Shown piece by piece: positions 60,626-64,000 of a DNA stretch of 64,000 nt. The DNA is taken from contig CAJTSJ010000013.1 of assembly GCA_910578785.1 (NCBI GenBank), positions 5,991 through 69,990 of the forward strand. The letters run 5' to 3'. The notes beneath the pieces are model-generated. The model had not been told where the DNA came from and ran no database searches. It saw only the letters and a program-made list of their open reading frames with translations. This DNA is from an uncultured Muribaculum sp. GTDB taxonomy: Bacteria; Bacteroidota; Bacteroidia; Bacteroidales; Muribaculaceae. Every line of letters starts with the position of its first letter. Positions within the stretch are counted from its first letter, which is position 1. Both the position numbers and the translations under genes were made by a program.

Positions 60626-61075
60626 TTATGACAATAATTCTTTTACTTTAGCCGATATGGCGCGTCCTTCGGCGCGTCCTGCAAGTTCCTTGCTGGCAAC
60701 GCCCATTACCTTGCCCATGTCTTTGGCGGAAGCGGCTCCTACGCGGGCTATGATTGCCTTCAGCTCGGCGGTAAGCTCTTCTTCCGACAACTGGCGCGGA
60801 AGATATTCTTCGATGATGGCTGCCTGGGCGAGTTCGTCGGATGCCAGTTCCGGACGGTTCTGCGATGAATATATGTCGGCGCTCTCCTTGCGCTGCTTTA
60901 CCATCTTTACCAGAATTTTTGTAGCCGTGTCGTCCGACAGCGTACCGTCGGAGCCGGGGGCCGTCTTAGCTTCAAGAAATTCTTTTTTTACTCCGCGCAG
61001 AGTCTCCAGCCTTACGCGGTCTTTAGCCAGCATGGCCGACTTGATGTCGGCACTGATTTTATCAAAAAGATCCAT
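60626..61075 (-). CDS. GatB/YqeY domain protein
   Basis: 149 residues, the normal YqeY size. Begins LFDKISADIKSAMLAKDRVR and ends with the helical GatB-tail-like domain (MGKVMGVASKELAGRAEG). Similar to the tRNA-binding end of GatB; exact role unknown. First gene of the yqeY-serS-TPR run with a consensus promoter 23 bp upstream. Confidence 0.92.
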   Translation of the reverse strand: MDLFDKISADIKSAMLAKDRVRLETLRGVKKEFLEAKTAPGSDGTLSDDTATKILVKMVKQRKESADIYSSQNRPELASDELAQAAIIEEYLPRQLSEEELTAELKAIIARVGAASAKDMGKVMGVASKELAGRAEGRAISAKVKELLS

Positions 61076-61097
61076 CTTAAGAATATTTAATCAAGTG

Positions 61098-61145
61098 CAA
61101 ATATAGGGATTTTATACGATATTTGGGACATATTTATTAATTTTG
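61098..61145. promoter_or_regulatory. Divergent promoters between the YqeY-like and M48 genes
   Basis: Minus strand TATATTTG (61098-61105) faces the YqeY-like gene; plus strand TAATTTTG (61138-61145) lies 33 bp before the M48 gene ATG at 61178. Both fit TAnnTTTG. Confidence 0.65.
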
Positions 61146-61177
61146 CGCCAAACAAATTAACCCAAGCTGTTATAAAT

Positions 61178-61987
61178 ATGAAAAAAGTAATTTTCGCACT
61201 CATGTGCGCGCTGTTAAGCACACCTTGCTTTGCTCAATTCAACCTGAAGAAGGCTGTTGGTGCGGCCGCTAAAGCCGCCAAGGCCGTTACGCTGACCGAT
61301 GCCCAGATGGCCGAGTATGTAAAGGAGTCAGTTGACTGGATGGACAAGAACAATCCCGTTCTTCCTGCCGATGATCCCTATACCATACGTCTTAACAGAC
61401 TGACTGAAGGAATTACCGAAGCTGACGGTATACCCTTGAATTTCAAGGTGTATAACGTGATTGACGTCAATGCGTTTGCTTGTCCTGACGGAAGTGTGCG
61501 CGTGTTTGCGGCACTGATGGACCTCATGAACGACGACGAGCTGATGGGTGTGATCGGCCACGAAATCGGCCACGTGCTCAAGCACCACTCGAAGAACGCA
61601 TTCAAGAACCAGCTGCTGACCGGAGCCTTGAAGGATGCTGTGGCATCTACCGGAAACAAGGCCGCCGCGCTGACCGAATCGCAGCTCGGAGTGCTCGGCG
61701 AATCGCTGATCAATGCCAAGTATTCGCAGAAGCAGGAGCAGGAAGCCGACGACTGCGGTTATGACTTCCTCGTTTCTAAGGGCCGCAATCCCTGGGGCAT
61801 CGTGATGTCGTTTGAGAAGCTGCAGAGCCTCGAAGGCGGAAGCGGTCAGAGCCAGTCGTACATACAGAAGATGTTCTCATCGCATCCCGAGACTCAGAAG
61901 CGTATCGATGCTATGACCAAGCGTTGCCAGAAGGACGGTTATGAACGTCCGGCCGCCGAAGAGCCCAAGGCTCAGGAAGCCAAATAA
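61178..61987 (+). CDS. M48 family zinc metallopeptidase, exported
   Basis: 269 residues. Signal peptide (VIFALMCALLSTPCFAQ), then an M48 domain with HEIGHVLKHHSKNAF near residue 128 (zinc HExxH) and the third ligand in EQEADDCGYDFL. Similar to BepA/LoiP-type periplasmic proteases involved in outer-membrane quality control. It lacks a TPR domain, so LoiP-like is closer. A terminator follows. Confidence 0.92.
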   Translation: MKKVIFALMCALLSTPCFAQFNLKKAVGAAAKAAKAVTLTDAQMAEYVKESVDWMDKNNPVLPADDPYTIRLNRLTEGITEADGIPLNFKVYNVIDVNAFACPDGSVRVFAALMDLMNDDELMGVIGHEIGHVLKHHSKNAFKNQLLTGALKDAVASTGNKAAALTESQLGVLGESLINAKYSQKQEQEADDCGYDFLVSKGRNPWGIVMSFEKLQSLEGGSGQSQSYIQKMFSSHPETQKRIDAMTKRCQKDGYERPAAEEPKAQEAK

Positions 61988-62009
61988 ATCAGCCACGGCT
62001 ATAAAAATC

Positions 62010-62052
62010 AATCGGGACCCGACTTAACCGTCAGGCCCCGATTATTTTTTTA
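62010..62052 (+). terminator. Terminator after the M48 gene
   Basis: AATCGGG (62010-62016) pairs with CCCGATT (62037-62043), followed by A and a run of T. It lies 22 bp past the stop and 15 bp before the stop of the convergent gene. Confidence 0.7.
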
Positions 62053-62066
62053 GGATTTATCCGTTG

Positions 62067-63272
62067 TCAGATTTTGTCTACTTCGAGGTCGCCGTTGAAC
62101 ACTTCGTTCCAGGGCAATCCCTGTTTGGCGATAACGTCGAGGAACGGATCTGGATCGAATTCTTCCACGTTGTGCACACCGGGTTTCACCCATTTGCCGG
62201 TAAGGAACATCATGGCTCCGGCCATTGCGGGAACGCCGGTGGTGTAGCTTACCGCCTGCATGCCGGTCTCCTTGTAGGCGGCTTCGTGGCTGCAGTTGTT
62301 GTATATATAATATGTAAGGGGCTTGCCCTCCTTGTCTTTTCCTGAAATGCGGCATCCGATCGACGTCTCGCCATGGTAGTTCTCGCCGAGGTCCTGCGGA
62401 TTTGGGAGCACTGCCTTTAGGAATTGCAGAGGTATGATTTTAGTGCCGTTGTATTCCACTTCGTCGATGCGGGCCATGCCGATGTTCTGAATCACACGCA
62501 GATGTGTCAGATATTCCTGGCCGAAGGTCATCCAGAATCTGGCGCGCTTGATGGTCGGGAAGTTCTGCACCAGCGATTCAAGCTCTTCGTGGTAGAGCAG
62601 ATATGAATCTCTCGCGCCTATGTTCGGGTAATTGAGCGGGGCGTGGATTTCAAGCGGTTTGGTCACCACCCATTTGCCGTCCTGATAATAGCGTCCGTTC
62701 TGGGTGATTTCGCGGATGTTGATTTCCGGGTTGAAGTTTGTGGCAAACGCCTTTCCATGGTCGCCGGCGTTGCAGTCGACTATGTCAAGGTATTCCATCT
62801 CTGAGAAGTAATGCTTGGCCGCGTATGCCGTAAACACTCCGGACACTCCCGGGTCGAACCCGCATCCGAGTATGGCGGTCAGTCCGGCCTTCTCGAAGCG
62901 TTCGCGATAAGCCCACTGCCATGAGTATTCAAAGTGGGCCTCGTCTTTGGGTTCGTAGTTTGCAGTGTCAAGATAGTTGACGCCGCACTTCAGGCAGGCT
63001 TCCATTATGGCAAGGTCCTGATAGGGCAGGGCCACGTTGATGACCATGTCGGGTTTGTGCCTGTTGAGCAGTTCCACGAGTTCGTCGACGCTGTCGGCAT
63101 CCACACGGTCGGTAGTGATGTTGGGGGCGCCGATGGCCTTGGCAAGCGCGTCACATTTGCTTTTGGTGCGGGAAGCCAGCACTATCTCGTTGAACACTTC
63201 TGGATTTTGCGCGCATTTATGCGCCACGACGGTGCCTACACCGCCACAACCTATAATAATAACTTTAGACAT
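62067..63272 (-). CDS. Saccharopine dehydrogenase family enzyme (carboxynorspermidine dehydrogenase-like)
   Basis: 401 residues, NAD(P)-binding IIGCGGVGTVVAHKC at the N-terminus, PDMVINVALPYQDLAIMEA and GCGFDPGVSGVFTAYAAKH in the middle. This branch is carboxynorspermidine dehydrogenase (norspermidine/spermidine synthesis) in Bacteroidota, rather than lysine-biosynthetic Lys1. Substrate from family only. A 6-bp gap separates it from mscL upstream, so they may share a transcript. Confidence 0.85.
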   Translation of the reverse strand: MSKVIIIGCGGVGTVVAHKCAQNPEVFNEIVLASRTKSKCDALAKAIGAPNITTDRVDADSVDELVELLNRHKPDMVINVALPYQDLAIMEACLKCGVNYLDTANYEPKDEAHFEYSWQWAYRERFEKAGLTAILGCGFDPGVSGVFTAYAAKHYFSEMEYLDIVDCNAGDHGKAFATNFNPEINIREITQNGRYYQDGKWVVTKPLEIHAPLNYPNIGARDSYLLYHEELESLVQNFPTIKRARFWMTFGQEYLTHLRVIQNIGMARIDEVEYNGTKIIPLQFLKAVLPNPQDLGENYHGETSIGCRISGKDKEGKPLTYYIYNNCSHEAAYKETGMQAVSYTTGVPAMAGAMMFLTGKWVKPGVHNVEEFDPDPFLDVIAKQGLPWNEVFNGDLEVDKI

Positions 63273-63278
63273 GCTGAT

Positions 63279-63713
63279 TTATTTTTTATCGGCCTGTTGC
63301 TTGAGCAGGTCGCGGATTTCGGTAAGAAGAACTTCCTCCTTGGATGGAGCGGGTGGAGTGGCGGGAGCTTCCTCGGCTTTCTTTTTGAATTTGTTGATGA
63401 CCTTGATGGCCATGAAGATGCAGAAAGCCACGATAAGGAAGTCGACAATGTTCTGGATGAACATCCCGTAATCGAGGCTCACTGCCGGCTCGACCACTTC
63501 CTCGCCGTTAATGACGGCTTCCTTCATCACGTATTTGTGGTCCTTGAAGTCGATGCCTCCTGTGGCAAGTCCGACTACGGGCATAATCACGTCGTTGACC
63601 AGCGACGATACGATTTTACCGAAAGCACCGCCGATGATCACACCGACAGCCATATCGATAACATTGCCCTTCATCGCGAATTCCTTGAATTCAGTCAAAA
63701 ATTTTGATGCCAT
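63279..63713 (-). CDS. mscL: Large-conductance mechanosensitive channel
   Basis: 144 residues. EFAMKGNVIDMAVGVIIGGAFGKIV with the first helix, then FIQNIVDFLIVAFCIFMAIK as the second helix, and a C-terminal cytosolic helix (LLTEIRDLLKQQ). Opens under osmotic down-shock to release solutes. A consensus promoter precedes it. Confidence 0.96.
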   Translation of the reverse strand: MASKFLTEFKEFAMKGNVIDMAVGVIIGGAFGKIVSSLVNDVIMPVVGLATGGIDFKDHKYVMKEAVINGEEVVEPAVSLDYGMFIQNIVDFLIVAFCIFMAIKVINKFKKKAEEAPATPPAPSKEEVLLTEIRDLLKQQADKK

Positions 63714-63760
63714 TTACTCGCTTTTTATTAATTGAGAATTGATAAACATTCATTTTCACG

Positions 63761-63768
63761 CAAAATTA
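63761..63768 (-). promoter_or_regulatory. mscL -7 box
   Basis: TAATTTTG on the minus strand, 47 bp before the mscL ATG. Confidence 0.6.
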
Positions 63769-63822
63769 AAGAATTTTTTCCTTTATTTCACCGCCATACC
63801 GATTTAATTGAAAAAAAATTAG

Positions 63823-63830
63823 TATTTTTG
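63823..63830 (+). promoter_or_regulatory. gap -7 box
   Basis: TATTTTTG on the plus strand, 78 bp before the ATG at 63908, in an AT-rich context typical of a strong housekeeping promoter. Confidence 0.65.
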
Positions 63831-63907
63831 TCGTGCGAAAGTCGCTATATGAGGCTTGCGCATTTTTTAGGTAGATGTTTATCATAACCCAATATTATTA
63901 AACAATT

Positions 63908-64000
63908 ATGACTAAAGTAGGTATTAATGGTTTTGGTCGCATCGGACGTTTCGTATTCCGTGCTTCCACCAAGAGAGATGACATCGAAGTTGTCGCTATC
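63908..64000 (+). CDS. gap: Glyceraldehyde-3-phosphate dehydrogenase, N-terminal part
   Basis: First 31 codons only; the window ends inside the gene. MTKVGINGFGRIGRFVFR is the Rossmann NAD-binding start of GAPDH, and the following DDIEVVAI matches strand 2. Catalyses oxidation of glyceraldehyde 3-phosphate in glycolysis. Confidence 0.93.
   Translation, partial: MTKVGINGFGRIGRFVFRASTKRDDIEVVAI

Noticed and set aside
1..64000. CRISPR array, IS elements, prophage, tRNA or rRNA genes
   Set aside because: No spaced repeat arrays, transposase or integrase motifs, rRNA-like stretches or cloverleaf sequences were seen on either strand by eye; short tRNAs could still be missed.

Overview
The window is a chromosomal segment of a gut-type member of the Bacteroidales, most likely a Muribaculaceae-like lineage. 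Evidence: SusC/SusD pair, GldH and PorV (gliding/type IX secretion), fused SecDF, a PorV-IspF neighbourhood, and many promoters of the Bacteroidota type (-7 TAnnTTTG) with almost no Shine-Dalgarno sites. The family-level call is inference. No rRNA, tRNA, CRISPR array, transposase or phage gene was seen.

Layout. 1-1.4 kb: end of an unknown gene, then pfkA. 1.5-5.1 kb: a tight four-gene operon (steroid 5-alpha-reductase-type membrane enzyme, Old Yellow Enzyme, two short-chain dehydrogenases) that looks like a bile-acid/steroid A-ring conversion cluster. 5.3-10.0 kb: a SusD/SusC pair on the minus strand. 10.3-17.0 kb: an AT-richer surface-glycan cluster with the complete WbpA/B/E/D set for UDP-2,3-diacetamido-2,3-dideoxyglucuronate, a flippase and one glycosyltransferase. 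A ~150-bp promoter-leader cassette is duplicated in direct orientation upstream of both susC and this cluster. 17.4-22.4 kb: TolC, HlyD-type and two ABC-2 permease genes without an ATPase. 22.6-29.3 kb: cytidylate-kinase-like protein, small protein, cyclophilin lipoprotein, M16 peptidase, DUF349 protein, polyprenyl-phosphate sugar transferase. 29.3-36.2 kb (minus): ZapA region, a structured intergenic segment, RNase Y, RicT-like, GldH, M24 peptidase, CCA/poly(A) polymerase family enzyme. 36.4-39.4 kb: cardiolipin synthase, L9-S18-S6 operon, and a 57-residue small ORF. 39.5-43.2 kb: a polysaccharide-utilisation remnant: a GH2 enzyme divergent from a chimeric gene that joins the N-terminus of a SusC to the receiver/AraC end of a hybrid two-component regulator. 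43.2-46.4 kb: CbiO-CbiQ-CbiMN cobalt uptake preceded by a highly structured leader, then rpiB. 46.4-53.7 kb: MsbA-like exporter, ferredoxin-type membrane protein, thyA, folA, secDF. 53.8-64 kb: PCMD-like protein, ispF, porV, small membrane proteins including a CD225-like one, TPR membrane regulator, serS, yqeY-like, M48 protease, saccharopine-dehydrogenase-family enzyme, mscL and the start of gap.

The most interesting items are the SusC-HTCS chimera (42332-43228), the bile-acid/steroid-like operon (1489-5139), the duplicated promoter-leader cassette (9982-10134 and 17065-17216), the G8 tract in the susC signal sequence, and the structured segments at 35.5 kb and 45.8 kb. All function calls come from reading motifs and family resemblance; no database search was run.
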